Below, piece by piece: positions 29,086-41,261 of a stretch of 64,000 bases of DNA. Each line of letters opens with the position of its first letter. Position 1 is the first letter of the stretch. Source of the DNA: Aricia agestis (taxonomy: Eukaryota > Arthropoda > Insecta > Lepidoptera > Lycaenidae); the NCBI RefSeq assembly GCF_905147365.1, contig NC_056428.1, positions 35,507,001 to 35,571,000 of the forward strand. The letters run 5' to 3'. The notes under the pieces were generated by a model. That model made no database searches. It saw nothing but the letters and a program-made list of their open reading frames with translations, and had not been told where the DNA came from. Position numbers and translations under genes: made by a program.

Positions 29086-29223
29086 CTGAATAAAACATAA
29101 ATAAACGTAATTAAATACGAACCGTTTCATAGGAATTGTTTAGCGCTCTCTTAAGTATCTATGGAACCGGTATTTCTCATGAAATCAAATCTCGAGGTCT
29201 TACAGTTCCACAGGTCAACTCAC

Positions 29224-29367
29224 TTTGTAATCATCGGTGCAGTGGCATATAAGCCTGGTGAAGGAATCGCAGCGACAAGCGTCGTCGTCGCACGCTGTCG
29301 GCTCGGCGCGCTGCGTGGTGCATCGCACCACCATCGCCAGGAGACACCACCACGGAGCCCAAAGCAT
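29224..29367 (-). CDS. Gene A exon 1: signal peptide and Cys-rich N-cap
   Basis: Start codon at 29367-29365 (- strand), donor GTGAGT directly after codon 48 (phase 0), joining exon 2 at 29085 across a 138-bp intron. It encodes a signal peptide with a short hydrophobic core (MLWAPWWCLLAMVV) followed by a Cys-rich segment with CRCDSF and LICHC, resembling an LRR N-terminal cap. A possible acceptor (ttttcag) lies 20 bp upstream of the ATG, so the 5' UTR may be spliced. The segment is too short to be picked up by simple ORF length filters; splice phase and the matching caps support it. Confidence 0.85.
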
Positions 29368-29462
29368 CTTATCTTACGTCACCATCGCACGAACCACCTT
29401 ATTCTGAAAATGTAGGTGTGTGCTATTATTCTTCGAATTGTTTAGGTGTGAAATGAAATTAA

Positions 29463-30085
29463 TCTGGCAAGTGCGAGTAGGACTCGCTGACGTGTTTTTT
29501 GTATGGGACCCCCCCTTAAGTTTTAATTTTATTATTTTTGTTAATCAATAAAGAAATTTGATATTATACTTAACTAGCTATTTGACTGAGCTTTGCTCGG
29601 TATTCAATAAAACACGAATAAAATGACATTTTCTAGAAATGATTATTAGCTAGATCGATTTATCGCCCCCGAAACCCCCTATATACTAAATTTCGGAGCT
29701 GATTCCGAGATTCCATTTATATATTATAATTTATTTATACCTATATATACAAGAATTGCTTGGTTAAAGATATAAGATAATAATAGGACTTTGTGAAAAT
29801 TTCAAGAGCCTACCGGATACCATTATTGATATCGAGCAAAAAAGTCCAAAAAATATTTTACGTTTGTTGTATGGGAGTCTCCTTAAATATGAATTATGTT
29901 TTGTTTTTAGTATATTTTGTTGTTATAGCGGCAACAAATATACACAATATGTGAAAATTTCATACGTCTAGCTATAACGGTTCTTGAGAGATACAGCATG
30001 GAGACAGACAGATAGACAGATGGACAGACATCGAAGTCTTAGGAATAGGGTCCCGTTTTTACCCTTTGCGTACGTTCCCTAAGAA
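29463..30085 (+). mobile_element. R1 copy split by an H2 Helitron
   Basis: Starts ggcaagtgcgagtaggactcg and ends accctttgcgtacgttccctaag; the H2 element at 29574-29777 interrupts it. Confidence 0.6.
29574..29777 (-). mobile_element. Helitron-like family H2 copy
   Basis: On the - strand: TCTTATATCTTTAACC at the 5' end, hairpin ACCGAGCAAAGCTCAGT and CTAG at the 3' end, between A and T. It lacks the long (TA)n tract. Confidence 0.72.
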
Positions 30086-30089
30086 AATG

Positions 30090-32373
30090 TAATTTTTGTA
30101 TCCAGAGATTCAAACCTAGTTGTAATTAAGGTTATTATAGGCCAATCAAACCTTAACTACAGTCTAGACGGTCGGCGTATTATATTATGTTTTTGTAACT
30201 TGAAGCTTTCAACGGATAATTATGTTATGACTGTCCCCTGTACTGTGTAGTCGCGCAAAAGTAGGCAACTTCATAATAAAGCTCGCTGTGGTTAACATGT
30301 CTTCAATTGCTCATAATACCCTAACCACTAACCTCGTGTGCCATAAAAGGTAACGGTGTCCAATAAATTGATGTACAATTATACCCGTAGCATGACATTC
30401 AGTACCCGATTTTTGTAATCGCGTTGCTTCGTCACTCGTGCGAAATCGAAACGTTCAACGATCGCAAAAGTACACAGTAAACCCTTATTTATTATACGTA
30501 CCGGAAATCATTGAACGGTTTTGATTTTTAGAGCAAACTAGTCTCGGATTACAAGGAATTTTCATTACTCGCGCACTGCACTCATGAATGCAATAGTTCA
30601 TTGGAAGTACTGGCACCACTGAAACGATTGTACGCACGTTATTGTGACTCAGTATAGGTAACGTTATCGCTGTGTTATCTGATAAGGCTAGGTGGCTCAT
30701 GGTACTGTGCTAGCTCGATTTCAGCAAGGCTATCGAAGCTGATAAAATACCGCTAGTGCTGATGACCTCCTCATTTATAAATCTGAGCTTCACCTCTAGA
30801 AACATTGATAACGACGTGTATACTTTGACCTCCCGCTACCTCTCGGTAATGTTGTTTTTATTGCCGAAATACGCAGTTACTTTACATGATAAGCGATATC
30901 ATGTAAAGATGTAACTGGGACGAGGCTGTGCAATTTTTGTCTTCGAAATATTCCAGAGACATTGATCCCGACTAAATCTTGGAGCTACTCGTATATCAAT
31001 TGAGCAGGCACGTTCAAGTGTTATAAACAATTTATATCTACTATTAAATACTCGTACATTTACTATAAGCTCGTGCACCGCTCTAGCATTCGTTTGGTTG
31101 GCATTTTGTAAGCGTCGCTGACATTCCTTTACCTCCGACTGTGTTTAGAGATTGCGGACCTGATATTTATGTTTGAAGTAAGAATGTTATTAATAAGAGA
31201 AGAATAACTTCGCGTCTCAAGACTATACTAATTACGTTCGAGCGAAGCTACTCTTGTACCAACGTCGCTATTTTGCAAGCCTTTGAGTGCAGTTTTGAAT
31301 GGCGAAATTTGTTTTTTATTTACTTTTACTGTCTGGACGTGAATGGTTCTGAACTTCTGATTCTATTTTCAAGACACTTTGGAGGATTCCTGTAATAAAT
31401 TTGCTTTAAAAGCGTTCGATTAGTTAAAAGTTGCACTCGGACAGGATTTATGTATTTTCTGTTTTAATTTCTGCCATCAAAAGAAGTATTCTCTTACTTA
31501 TTCTATGTAAAAATTTTGTAAAGCGGTCTTTATAAAAATTTACACTTGAGATATTTAGGTGCTACAAATTTAGAACGTTAATAAAGCCTAATGTAAGTAA
31601 ACAAAAATGATCTTCTTAACTCTTAAGAACGAACGGTAATAGGATGACGTAGGTGAAGTTGATGTTTTCAGATGAAGTGTTTGTCGATGAAGAAATATTT
31701 TGTATCGTAATGACTCAGCATACAAAAATAAACCAATAATTGTGATGACCACTTGAAAAATTCAAAGTTTAATTTCGATGGAGCCCAAATTCAACTAGAA
31801 GATCTTGGGCAAGAGCCCAAGATCTTATAGGTTTAAAAAGTTTTCAAAAGAGTCGTATTTTGTTCCTTTCACTGTTATTTGTGAATAAAATAAATACTTA
31901 TTAAAGTTTATCAGGTAATAATTAAATCTTGTGAACTAAACAATATTATGTACTGACTACATAACTTTTGAATGAAACATTTTGATGTCTCATATTTTAT
32001 CATCTCGTCATGCTTATGCGTATGAATTTGTTCGTAGAATTCTTCGAGATTTTTTCAAGAAGATAGATAAAAGTTTCTCGAGAATAATATTATGATGATA
32101 CGCTTATTTAAGAAGTTAAAATCGTATACTTAATTTACTTTTATTAGCATCTTAAAATCCCTACTCCCTATAGTTCACTTATGGTTGTCGTAACTGGTAG
32201 CAGGTACTATCTAGGTTTCACTAATCCACTTATGGATGGCAAAAAAAAATGGGTTTACAGTATCCCCAAAAGTTTTTACCTTGTGCAAACGAAAACGATG
32301 GTATTTGGTTAGCAACCAGACCGCGCACCCTATTACATTATGACCAAAAAAACTGAAAGGTTTTTATTTTATA
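30090..32373. other. Intergenic/intronic DNA, no gene recognised
   Basis: AT-rich sequence without recognised coding or mobile ends. One perfect 12-bp hairpin (aagatcttgggc...gcccaagatctt) lies near 31799-31826. Confidence 0.5.
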
Positions 32374-33057
32374 CTAGCTGTGCCCCGTGGTGTTACTCGC
32401 GGTTTAAGTGATATACATAATAAAAAGACAAAGAAAAGTACTAATAATCGGGTCAAAACGGGACGATACATGGTTCTAAATGGTTTATGGTAGTGATGAT
32501 GATGAATGTAATTTACATAGTAGCATATTATGCTTTCCGTTCTTAAAACAACGTTGAAACTCCCAAACTTGTATCTATAAAGAGTTCTCTCTGCACCTTC
32601 CGAATTATGGTATACCTTAGTGCAAAATCTTACTTGTTGGTGGCATATGCTTAGAATACTGCTCACGAAACCGAAGTCACCACATGTTTCCAAACAAATT
32701 TCGAGGAGTTCCCCCGATTACTTATGAATCCCTTCATAAAGTCACCACTTTTATGACTATGGTGCCATATTGGGATGATAACCTATACACCAAAAGAAAA
32801 TTTTTGAAAATCGGTTCACAAACGGCGGAGTAATCGTTGAACATAAAAAACCTAATATTACACCTCCTCCATTTTGAAAGTCGGTTAAAATTGTAGCCTA
32901 TGTGTTATTCTGATGTATAAGATACATTATTGTAAAGTTTCATTAAATCCGTTCAGTAGTTTTTGCGTGAAAGAGTAACAAACATCCATATATACATCCA
33001 TACACACATCCATACATACATCTAAACTTTCGCCTTTATAATATTATATTAGTAGGA
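32374..33057 (-). mobile_element. Helitron-like family H4, full copy
   Basis: On the - strand: A|TCCTACTAATATAATATTAT at the 5' end and CCGCGAG...CACGGGGCACAGCTAG|T at the 3' end, i.e. a GC hairpin followed by CTAG. It matches 16689-17300 in inverse orientation. Confidence 0.68.
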
Positions 33058-33580
33058 TCTATAAGCTTTTAAAACCTCATCGCATGCATTATAATATAAT
33101 CCGTTGGTACCTACATAAAGTTTTAAGGTTACTAGTCGACTATCCCAAAATATTATTTAATGAAGTTGTTTTTACCTTAATTAAGGTGTCCGATTATTCA
33201 GTAACTGTAAATATAAATGATTACAAGCTGTACTGCGCACGAAAAATTTAATAACCGTAACGTGGACAAAACTCGAAGCAAAAAGAAATACTTGTTGCAA
33301 GGTAATAATCAATTCTACGTTAACATAATGTAACAGCCGCAGTCAAAGACATATTTAATGATTAATTTAATGAAGAGATTGGTAGAACATGAATGGGCTT
33401 TATGTCAAAATTTACATCTCATTAAAGTTAAATGATAATCATTAAAATATTGTTACGGTACATGGTATACGGACACGTAGTGCTATCTAGCGACAAACCA
33501 GCGAAGCTTACCGAGGGAGCACAGGCAACATAAATCCCCTACTCAATACCAGATGGCATGAGGTGCGCAAGTACATACTC

Positions 33581-33593
33581 GAACCTTCTAGAA
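33581..33593 (+). promoter_or_regulatory. Heat-shock-element-like array 1 in the LTR
   Basis: GAAccTTCtaGAA: three alternating nGAAn units in the correct 5-bp register. Confidence 0.6.
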
Positions 33594-33756
33594 AGGCCCA
33601 ATGTTTGTTTACGTGTTTACCGTTTATTTGTTTGCGTGTTTACGTGTTTTAATTTAGACCTTATGACTGAGTTCATAAGGTCTAAATTAAATTCAACTTA
33701 CTACACTTGTCGTTAGGACGGCAGTTTTATTGTGGTACATATGCTCGAGCCTCCTA

Positions 33757-33764
33757 GAAAGTTC
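33757..33764 (+). promoter_or_regulatory. Heat-shock-element-like array 2 in the LTR
   Basis: GAAagTTC with a degenerate third unit upstream. It lies in a repeat of the first array's context (ctcga(a/g)cc(t/c)...tagaaa). Confidence 0.5.
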
Positions 33765-33795
33765 CCACGGTTGTTTACTTGTTTACGTGAATCGG

Positions 33796-33808
33796 GAACT
33801 TTCTGGAA
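33796..33808 (+). promoter_or_regulatory. Heat-shock-element-like array 3, TATA-proximal
   Basis: GAActTTCtgGAA, 15 bp upstream of the TATA box at 33823. Confidence 0.6.
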
Positions 33809-33822
33809 TTCGTCTCGCGCCA

Positions 33823-33858
33823 TATAAAAAGCGGCAGGCAGGCCCGGCAAATTCAGTT
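33823..33858 (+). promoter_or_regulatory. LTR core promoter (TATA plus initiator)
   Basis: TATAAAA at 33823-33829 and TCAGTT at 33853-33858, about 30 bp apart, the normal arthropod spacing. Confidence 0.65.
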
Positions 33859-34135
33859 CGTTTCGAGCTATCATCAAGGTGATTTCGGAGTGACATCAAG
33901 TGATCAATAGTGAGTGAACCAGTGAAACCTGTGACTTGGCTACGACTTAGGACAGTGATAGTGCTTCGTGATTGGACCTAGTGATTAGTGTTTGGACTTA
34001 GTGCTAAGTGTTGTGACCTAGTGTGTGCTAGTCATAGTGTTTAGTGCAGTGTTAATAAAGTCTTCAAGAGAGTCACCAGGTCTTTCTCTCCAAATCCTTA
34101 GCACCTTAGCACGTAACCTTAGCACGTAACAATAT

Positions 34136-36420
34136 ATTTTCGAGCGCGACGGTAAATTGCATCTCTACAATAAGTTCTTAATCGCTTCTAAAGTTGACTT
34201 GTTTCCACACTTAGAACCATTTATTAGCATACATTTCAAGGCCTTTTGTATCACAAGATAATAGTTTACCTATATCCGAATTACGTCATTGGTGTGAAAT
34301 AAGATTTTATTTTTGCTATATCGATAGCCGATAGGCAAGATGGGCAAGGTCTTGTTTACGTAATAACGTTGTTAATTACTATTTTTAGTTGTAAGATAAT
34401 ATTATGTAATGTTTTTATCATCTAGGCCCCTAGGGATTTAATAAGAGTGCTTTTATTTTTGATGAAATTTTTGAAGTTTAAAATGAAAACAGTTATTACA
34501 AGTGTCTTGAAAAAGAGAAAGTGCTTTTTCGCATGTTTTTGTTACCTGTCGTTGCAGGGCTTGATGTTGATTAATTTCACTTTAATTTAAAAATATAGCA
34601 AAGTTGGTTACTTTGCTATACTATACAATATACATATATAAATTATACTATAATTGAAATGGCCAGGCACATACAGTGCTCCCAAAGTGATAATGCGCAT
34701 AGAAGTTTTCGAAAGTTTTCGGCAACGGTCGTATTTCCAGAGCGACGGCAGACGATATTGCATTTTCTAATTGCATTACGTTTAAGGACGCTATCACAAA
34801 AATTATGTCAAAAATTAGCAGGTCAGTACGAATATCGACGTTAAGGACATTAAAATAACATTCAATATCAGCGCGCCTTGTACAGTGGCGGTTACGACGC
34901 TCGCCGCTTTCTTGATAGGGCGAAAATGTATGAAGGAGAGCATTTTTTTTAATTTTGTTATAAATGGAAATGTTATTTATTTTTATATAAAATATTTAGC
35001 TATTCGTGTAGGGGACTAAATAAGCAACTTTTTTTGTATATTCATTTTTCTTAGTTCAGTACATTTAGCTATAATGGTACCTAATCAAACTCCATTTTTT
35101 TAAATATTTTGCGACTATTGTAATGGTTAAGACCTATTTATGTGAAAATTTTGTATGCGGCTTAAATTTTTTTATAGTATAGACGTGGAGATGAATATAT
35201 TATCTTTCATTTGAAACCAAAATATCCTTGCAGTGTGACTCCTAATTGGTACATCGTTGATATTTGTGAAAAAATGTGATAGCGTCCTTAAGATACATAC
35301 GTATTAGTCAAAATTCGTCGTAATATTCCTGTAGCTTTTGTAACACGGCCATTTTTCACGGTCATTCATGCGCATTATTCATTTTGGAGTAAGTACTGTA
35401 ATTTTATACTTTTGCCAATTATTTATGATTTTTTGGTATTCGTATTCACTATATAGTCCAGTTTAATATTAAATATTGGTAGTGGTAGTGGGACTATTAA
35501 CTATAGGAGTATAGACTACATAGGAGTATTCACTCGCCCAGTTGATTAATTAGATTTTTCAATAACGCTGTAAAAGATTGTTAGTTTAAATGATTGTAGA
35601 TATGCAGTAATTGAAAAGTTAGTAAATAGAAAAGTAATTGCATCAGAAATAATATTGTTTAATACAGTACAACAGGCTGGCACGTTTCCATGTAGGATTG
35701 TTTTACTTTCTTTGCAAATACCACTTATTCTTGGGAAGAAGCTATCGGGAAGTAGTTAAGTCAAGTATGCAAGTTACTTTTTCTTCCTTCAATTCGTTTC
35801 TATTTAATTTTAATACCTTTTGTAATTGTAGGTGCCTATTGTCTATAATCTATAATTTACATAAACTCTTAAGTTTCTTAAAAGTTATACTTATTTCTCA
35901 ATAAACAATTTTGACCTCCTACAATTATGTCATCTTTATTATCATCATCTGGTTGAAGGTTGCCACTTGTTGATTGTTTACATTGACATAATGATCAGAA
36001 TCAATTCCTGATATAATAATCAATTTGTGATCGAAACATCTGTAACGCTTCATCTTCTTATCTCTTACCGGAAAAACTCGCAACTCGTAAGAGTTCTAGT
36101 CTCTATTCTCTAGAGAGGCTAATGATGTTAAAATCTATTTTTTGAGCTGTATCACAAAGAGTTATTTCTATTAAGAGTTTATTATATTAATATTATGAGT
36201 TATGTCTATGAAGTTTAAATCTATTTTTGAGGTCTATAACATTGGATGTTGGCTGTTATTTAGGTGCTGCAGTTTAACCGTAATTTTTTTCTGAATCCAA
36301 CTACCCTATGCTCTATTCAGGGACAAAAACAAATTCATACCGAATTAAGTATCATGAAATGGGTTCATCGGTTCAAGCATGAAGAGTTAACAGACAGGCA
36401 CACATTCGCATTCATATTGA
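34136..36420. other. AT-rich DNA, no gene recognised
   Basis: No coding match or mobile-element end was recognised in this 2.3 kb. Confidence 0.5.
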
Positions 36421-36422
36421 CG

Positions 36423-36520
36423 ACCTCTTGGCTCAGTTGGTGGGCTGTTGGTAGCACAAGCCGGGGGCGACCCCCGGCTTGTGCTACCAACGTGGGTGGG
36501 TTCGAATCCCGCCAACGGAA
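36423..36520 (+). mobile_element. tRNA-like SINE head with a palindrome between A and B boxes
   Basis: A-box-like TGGCTCAGTTGG and B-box GGTTCGAATCC in tRNA order. Between them is a perfect palindrome (36447-36491, 21-bp arms, loop cga). The acceptor ends do not pair, so it is a SINE head rather than a functional tRNA gene. Confidence 0.65.
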
Positions 36521-36535
36521 CAAAAAGTTTTCATT

Positions 36536-36662
36536 TTTTTTATGAAATAAGGGGGCAAACGAACAAACGGGTCACCTAATGGAAAGCAACTTCCGTCGCC
36601 CATGGACACTCGCAGCATCAGAAGAGCTGCAGGTGCGTTGCCGGCCATATAAGAGGGAATAA
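36536..36662 (-). mobile_element. S1 retroposon, 5'-truncated copy
   Basis: T-run then atgaaataagggggcaaacg and gctgcaggtgcgttgccggcc, i.e. the 3' half of S1 reversed. Confidence 0.7.
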
Positions 36663-37128
36663 AATAAATTCAAAGTTCCTGGGTCGTGGATGTGTAATAT
36701 GTGCATCATATAATAAAAATCTTATATATAAGTATAGCATAAAAGTATTAAGTATATTTCTGTTGTCTGGTACCCGTAACACAAGTCCTTTAGGTACTTA
36801 CCACGGGGACCAGACTGACGTGGTGTGATGCGTCCACTATATATTATATAGTAATTCAGCATGGATTAACGTGGATTGAGTTACAGTTAGCTGTCATTCA
36901 ATTTGGTAGAGAGAGGGTAATCTTATTTGAATGGCAAATCCAAGACAGACAGTAGGTGTATAGTCACGCCAAATTTTGTGTCTAAATATTTTAAACTGGT
37001 TTAGTCGGAACCGGTCTCGGGAATGGATACACACGATTTAACGATCGCGAAATTTACATGGTTGTTTTTATCAACTTTTTAACTTATTCATCATGCAAAA
37101 TATTTCAATCATTCATCAATTTGTATAC

Positions 37129-37420
37129 GTGGGAGAGCCATGCTACGGCACGAATGGGCCGGCTCTACCGGAGAAATACCACGTTCTCACAGAAAACCGG
37201 CGTGAAACAGCGCTTGCGCTGTGTTTCGCCGAGTGAGTGAGTTTACCGGAGGCCCAATCCCCTACCCTTTTCCCTTCCCTATTACCCTATTCCCTCTTAA
37301 AAGGCCGGCAACGCACCTGCAGCTCTTCTGATGCTGCGAGTGTCCACGGGCGATGGAAGTTGCTTTCCATCAGGTGACCCGTTTGCTCGTTTGCCCCCTT
37401 ATTTCATTTAAAAAAAAAAC
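37129..37420 (+). mobile_element. S1 retroposon copy
   Basis: tgggagagccatgctacggc to cccttatttcattt plus an A-run, collinear with the copy at 11707. Confidence 0.75.
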
Positions 37421-37610
37421 ATATCTTTCCGAGTCACAAGTGTTTTTGACACGTGGAAGGAACAACATAGGGAATAATATGTTGTTCCTAATTAATATAC
37501 TAATACTATTTTTCTCTGAACAGTATATTTTTGGCACTCCTTTTTTTCTTTGGTTAGTCTAAACCTAGACTTGAGTGTTTATGTTGGAATAACGATATGT
37601 ATTCATATAC

Positions 37611-37999
37611 ATGGTGTAACAAAAGTCAAAACTATGTGATAACTCATAAAGTGATAATACTTAAGGGTTTGTACGTGTTCCTCGTAGAGAGTTTATTGTG
37701 AAAGTAGCAGCGCTGAAAGACCATTTTTTTCACTTTTGTATGGGGGAAACTCGTACCCTGCGGCGATGCCCATACAAACGTGTAAAAAGTGGTCTTTCAG
37801 CGCTGCTACTTTCACAATGAACTCTCTACAAGGAACACATACACACCCTAAAGCACTATCAAAGAAGTTGATTCCTATGCAAATCGGGGAGTAGTTTGGT
37901 TGCGTTACGTCAAACCCAGCTGTCAATAACGTTGGTCTGTCAATTGCATAGGGATCAACTTCCTCGATGGTATTATCACTTAGTTTTGTAACACCCTGT
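37611..37999. mobile_element. MITE with tgtaacaaaa ends and a long internal inverted repeat
   Basis: Ends ggtgtaacaaaagtcaaaac and (reverse complement) gggtgttacaaaactaagtg. An inner inverted pair near 37672-37745 and 37772-37845 (gtagcagcgctgaaagacca) has ~70-bp arms. Confidence 0.7.
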
Positions 38000-38043
38000 A
38001 CAACATAACTGTACTAATTCCCTGTTAAGTACTACTGTACTGT

Positions 38044-38415
38044 GCTGTCACAATAGACATAACGACCAGTAGTTCGACTGCAAAGAGACGGACAGGTTTC
38101 AATATCTGTCAAATTCGTCGGGTTTCACTAGGATTATAAATGGAATGTGCCTCGCGCTGGCTGATATAATTTATTTTTAAATATTTAAAATAAAGATTTC
38201 AAAATTGGATTCTGACAATTTTAATCGCCTGTGCCAAAACACAAACAACAATACGACCAAAGAGGAACACGTTCAGCGAATATGTCATAGTTTTGAATTC
38301 GTAGGTAACAATTTAACAACCCTAGCAACGATTTTCGTCATAATACGTCAAATTTAAAAATTTCAACATCAGTTCTAAGTCGGCATACTCTATCATTCTG
38401 TCTACTCTGGTGCTG
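38044..38415 (+). mobile_element. Unclassified repeat U1, copy 1
   Basis: About 370 bp (cacaatagacataacgacca to cattctgtctactctg) highly similar to 48020-48395 in inverse orientation. No TIRs recognised. Confidence 0.75.
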
Positions 38416-39128
38416 TTGCATACGTACCACGACAACACCACGACCACAACCGCACCACGTGGTCGGGCTTATACTTTGTATTGAAAACGAATCTAAGGGC
38501 TAGTCACACGTACATTTTGCAGTTTTTATCAACCGCGTGTGTGATACAGATGAACACATTTTGTCGCGACGGTGTGGTGTGGTTATGGTATATTTTGGAC
38601 AGCCCTGATTGTTATACAGATATATTGTATCAGTGTTGTTGAACTACATTTTGAGTTGTGTTTACGTTGGTGCAACAATCATGCCTACGTTGTCGAGGAA
38701 TATTCTAGAGGTAGATTCGTCGTAATAGGCTGGTTATAATAATGATAATATAATTATATCTATGGACGCCACATACCACGTCTGTTTGATCCCGTGGTAA
38801 GTACCCGAAGGACTTGTGTTACGGGTACCAAGGGGTACCAGACAACGGAAATATATAATATAACTTTATTAATAAAGTAAAGTTATATTAGGTATAACTT
38901 TATTTTATATTTAATAAATCTGCTTATCTTTGACCTTGTCAACATCCCAATTGTACTACAATATTTTCATTTCGATGAACTTGATCCAATTTTCTCATCT
39001 TCTATGTCTGAGCAGTATAATAATAAGCTCAAATATGAAATTTCTGAGAAATTGAATAGAAGAGCTCAGAGATAGAATTATAATATTTTAAAATCTCGCT
39101 GTAAGGTATTAAGGTCATACATAAAAAT

Positions 39129-39225
39129 CGGCCAAGTGCGAATCGGATTCTCGCTCGAAGTTTTCCGTACCGTTATAGAGCAAAAATAGGCTGAATATTG
39201 TGTTTTTCGTATTCCCTTTAATATT
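39129..39225 (+). mobile_element. R1 5' fragment
   Basis: cggccaagtgcgaatcgg to gtgtttttcg, then diverges. Confidence 0.5.
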
Positions 39226-39329
39226 TATTTTATTTTTATCTTATTATTATCTTATTATCTATACATCTATACATATAAATAAAATTGGAGTGTCTGTTTG
39301 TAATATTGAAAGAACTGTTTTTTAACCCC

Positions 39330-39660
39330 CGACAAAAAAGAGGGGTGTTATAAGTTTGACGTGTCTGTCTGTCGGTCTGTCTGTCTGTCTGTCTGTCTGT
39401 GGCATCGTAGCATCCAAACGGGTGAACAGATTTTGATCTAGTTTTTTTTGTTTGAAAGCTGACTTAATTGAGAGTGTCCTTAGCTATAGTTCATCATCAT
39501 CAGCCTGCTCCGTGCTGAAAAATCGCGGTTCATCTGGTTCGTGAAGGGCCGATTGGCAACTTGCAGTGGTTTGGTGGGCTTTATTGCATTCTAGTTCCTA
39601 ATATTTATGGATATTTGATATTTATAACACATTAATGGAAAGTTGACCTGGTGCTGCAGC
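39330..39660 (+). mobile_element. Unclassified repeat with (CTGT)n
   Basis: ttaacccccgacaaaaaaga followed by gacgtgtctgtctgtcgg and gggtgaacagattttgatct; I recall this layout as a recurrent lepidopteran repeat. Only one copy in the window, so boundaries are loose. Confidence 0.4.
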
Positions 39661-39947
39661 ATCACCTGGTAATCAATAGGATACCCAACTCAATGTTTGG
39701 GCTCATTTTAATTGCGACAACTAGTAAGACGTAGATAACCAATAAATTTTTGCATGCTGCTGCTGCAGCACCACCTGCATTCTATAGGAGCCGAGCTCCA
39801 AATGAACCCAAAGTGAAGGTTTCATGTTTGGACTCATTATTAACGGCCTCATCCAAAAGGACATTCCTAGATGGTATTCATTGGGATATAATATGATAAT
39901 GTAGATAGGAATTATTCTGCACTATAACCAACACAAGTTTAAAAAGC

Positions 39948-40378
39948 ATGAAATAAAATAAAATTAAGAAATTAAAAAAACCCCTGCCAAACAACTTTAA
40001 AAAGTAATGAAATAATATATTTTACTGAATTTAAGTTTAAATAATTCCTAAGTGTAAAGTGATATTTTAGTCCATAATTGTTGTCAAGGTGTGTCGGGGA
40101 ACCGCTAATGTAGATGTTTGATTTCACATAACATTATAGTTTAAGGGTCAGTTCACAGAGAACCGAATCGAGACAATCAGTGACATGGCGATGCAAAATG
40201 CAAAAGACACTCTTGGCGGTCCCCCGACACACCGTAACAACAATTATGGACTAAAATATCACTTTACACTTAGGAATTATTTAAACTCAAAGTCAGTAAA
40301 ATATATTATTTCATTACTTTATAAAGTTGTTTGGCGAGGTTTTTTTAAATTTCTTAATTTAATTTTATTACTACATGC
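39948..40378. repeat. Large inverted repeat, ~160-bp arms
   Basis: Left arm 39948-40110 (gcatgaaataaaataaaatt... to ...gtgtcgggg) pairs with 40214-40378 (cccccgacac... to ...attttattactacatgc) with few mismatches, loop ~100 bp. A foldback element or hairpin transcript source. Confidence 0.85.
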
Positions 40379-40419
40379 ATACGAATGTATATACGCTACA
40401 TACACCAAAATAACATTTT

Positions 40420-40675
40420 TTTTTACAATTTTTGTCTGTATGTCTGTCTGTCTGTTTGTTCCGGCTAATCTCTGAAACGGCTGGAGCTATTTTGCAGAGA
40501 TTTTTTTTGGTAGATAGCTGATGTAGTAAGGTGTAACTTAGGCTACTTTTTAACCGACTTCCAAAAAGGAGGAGTTTATATTTTACTTTTTTCATATTTG
40601 TTAGCGGACTATCCATCTTTGTTATTATATTATGTTGACGCGGACGAAGTCGCGGGCAACAGCAAGTTAATTATA
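40420..40675 (+). mobile_element. Unclassified repeat ending gcggacgaagtcgcgggcaa
   Basis: ttttttacaatttttgtctg, (TGTC)n, then accgacttccaaaaaggag and gacgcggacgaagtcgcggg. A related reverse end is at 46764-46798. Confidence 0.5.
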
Positions 40676-40681
40676 TAAGTA

Positions 40682-40972
40682 AGGATTTTATGCAAATTTC
40701 AAGTGCCTCTCTGTTGGCATTATTGATATCAAAAAGGTCAAAAAATCGCGTTTATTGTATGGGTCTTAAAAAAAATATTTTTTATTTTTAGTATTATTTG
40801 TTGTAGCGGCAACAGAAATACATAATCTGTGAAAATTTCAGAAGCCTAGTTATAATTACTGTTCTTCAGATACAGCCTGGAGACAGACAGACATACAGGA
40901 CAGAAGGACAGATGGACAGACAACGAAGTCTTCATGATAAGGTCCCGTTTTTACCTTTTAGGTACGGAACTT
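40682..40972 (+). mobile_element. R1 partial copy
   Basis: gattttatgcaaatttcaag to ggtcccgtttttaccttttaggtacggaac matches the second half of R1. Confidence 0.55.
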
Positions 40973-41261
40973 TAGAGAGAAACCTGTAGAGCATATTGTG
41001 TTATGCCGAAAAAATATTTAATTTGTATTGTGACTTGTGAGCTAAATCATTAGATTCAGTAGAATATGTTGCAAATTTGGTGCGTCGAAATTCGTATATC
41101 CTAAGGTATTGTAGCTTTTTAGGCATAAAAACTATTATATGTTTCATCCCAGGTCTCAAATTATTTTCATATTAATTTTAATCATTTTTCATCATTAAAA
41201 TTAGTTCAACAATCAGTGAAATTTAGTCAAGAGGTATCACAGACAGACAGATATGATCGTA

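Larger units (their letters stand above)
33451..34131 (+). mobile_element. Solo LTR of a Gypsy-like retrotransposon
   Basis: 681 bp, begins TGTTACGG and ends CGTAACA, flanked by 4-bp duplication ATAT (33447-33450 and 34132-34135). It contains TATAAAA at 33823, an arthropod-type initiator TCAGTT at 33853 and AATAAAG near 34053, as expected for U3-R-U5. No internal region or partner LTR lies in the window. Confidence 0.8.

Noticed and set aside
28238..29089. Long + strand frames opposite gene A
   Set aside because: Shadows of the - strand exon; gene A has the signal peptide, repeats, Cys cap and membrane helix.
32364..32693. 109-codon - strand frame
   Set aside because: It lies inside a Helitron-like H4 copy and a similar stretch occurs at 17040-17250; repeat-derived, no splice or protein support.
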